Below are positions 12,354-12,822 of a DNA stretch of 12,822 bases, piece by piece. The stretch is taken from the NCBI GenBank assembly GCA_030916925.1, contig JAUPVU010000080.1, forward strand, positions 1-12,822, given 5' to 3'. Made by a program: the position numbers and the translations under genes. The notes below the pieces were generated by a model. It was not told the origin of the DNA. It made no database searches and was given only the letters and a program-made list of their open reading frames with translations. Each line of letters starts with the position of its first letter. Within the stretch, counting starts at the first letter, position 1. The DNA comes from Patescibacteria group bacterium. Lineage in GTDB: Bacteria > Patescibacteriota > WWE3 > 2-01-FULL-39-13.

Positions 12354-12822
12354 ATGGTAGATAGAAACGCGATTTTTATTGCAGTCTTAACAATTCTTTT
12401 CATATCATTCGGAGCATATTACGGTTCATATTTAAAGCGGACATACGAAAATCCCGTCCCAGAAGACGAAATAAAAAATGTTTCGGATGATGGAAAGTCT
12501 CAAATTGAACCATTATCCAAAATGGAACAAGACATTTTAACTGAATTACAAAGTTATCCAGATTTAAGTTGGTTCACAGATTTTTATTTGGCGTATGCTC
12601 GTACAAACGATATACCCGAAACTAATAAAATATCCATTTTCGCACCAATTAATGACTCTTTCCCAAGAGATGGTGCAGATTCAGATCCTGAGAAGATTAT
12701 TCCGCTTCATTTGAGTATCGAAGAATTTAATTTATTAGGTTCGATTACGCCAAACCAAATTATTATGCTTTCGAATGATACATTTCCTATAACTAAAACA
12801 GGATCAAAGTATACAATTGGTA
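12354..12822 (+). CDS. Membrane-anchored fasciclin (FAS1) domain protein (partial, C-terminus missing)
   Basis: I translated this open frame from ATG 12354; 156 residues are visible and it runs off the window. A hydrophobic N-terminal helix (about 7-26) is followed by an acidic linker (about 32-58). A domain then begins with DILTELQSYPDLSWF (60-74), SIFAPINDSFP (94-104) and IIPLHLS (115-121), ending at FPITKTGSKYTI. This follows the FAS1 pattern: a helix ending in LSxF, the TIFAPxNxAF strand, an H near LHL and the second conserved strand. FAS1 domains mediate adhesion. The domain is degenerate and could be one of several repeats. It begins 12 bp after the CapA gene without a Shine-Dalgarno. 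A TATAAT at 12321-12326, 27 bases upstream, is a weak promoter candidate; cotranscription is as likely. Confidence 0.72.
   Translation, partial: MVDRNAIFIAVLTILFISFGAYYGSYLKRTYENPVPEDEIKNVSDDGKSQIEPLSKMEQDILTELQSYPDLSWFTDFYLAYARTNDIPETNKISIFAPINDSFPRDGADSDPEKIIPLHLSIEEFNLLGSITPNQIIMLSNDTFPITKTGSKYTIG

Overview
The window is AT-rich, densely packed bacterial DNA with 15 protein-coding genes (two cut by the window edges) and no rRNA, tRNA, CRISPR array, insertion sequence or phage gene that I can recognise. Small proteins with one N-terminal membrane helix, very short intergenic gaps, almost no Shine-Dalgarno sequences and generic CPR-like surface proteins suggest a Patescibacteria/CPR-type genome. 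That assignment is inference; no rRNA or ribosomal protein is present to confirm it. Three genes end in TGA (ypfJ, dus, the PD-(D/E)XK gene) and no reading frame needs TGA as an amino acid, so the standard bacterial code fits.

Layout. Bases 1-2123 are on the minus strand: a membrane-anchored thermonuclease (read first), an unrecognised 314-residue protein with a possible Cys-His-Asp centre, and a DUF922-type predicted zinc protease running off the left edge. A 96-bp divergent gap (2124-2219) separates them from the plus-strand block. That block holds a YpfJ-type zinc metallopeptidase, two membrane-anchored cysteine-containing proteins of unknown function, a membrane-anchored alpha/beta hydrolase, a compact YgjP-like metallopeptidase, a C39-like peptidase fused to a helical repeat region, tRNA-dihydrouridine synthase, arginyl-tRNA synthetase and a PD-(D/E)XK nuclease. 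A minus-strand 2'-5' RNA ligase/cyclic phosphodiesterase (ThpR) converges on the nuclease gene with a 22-bp overlap. It diverges from a CapA-type metallophosphoesterase across only 17 bp. A fasciclin-domain protein runs off the right edge. No gene-free stretch exceeds 100 bases.

Two jobs are mixed here: translation housekeeping (dus, argS) and a large set of extracytoplasmic hydrolases and surface proteins (nuclease, proteases, esterase-like hydrolase, CapA, fasciclin). The second group would suit a cell that degrades polymers or remodels its surface or a host's surface; this is inference.

The most informative pattern is regulatory. At several genes a -10 hexamer of the TAnnnT type lies 6-7 bases before the start codon, so the transcript should begin at the ATG and be leaderless. 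This changes two gene starts (thermonuclease to 2123; the 3121 gene, which also has an upstream TTG at 3103). I found no convincing new defence, mobile or biosynthetic system.
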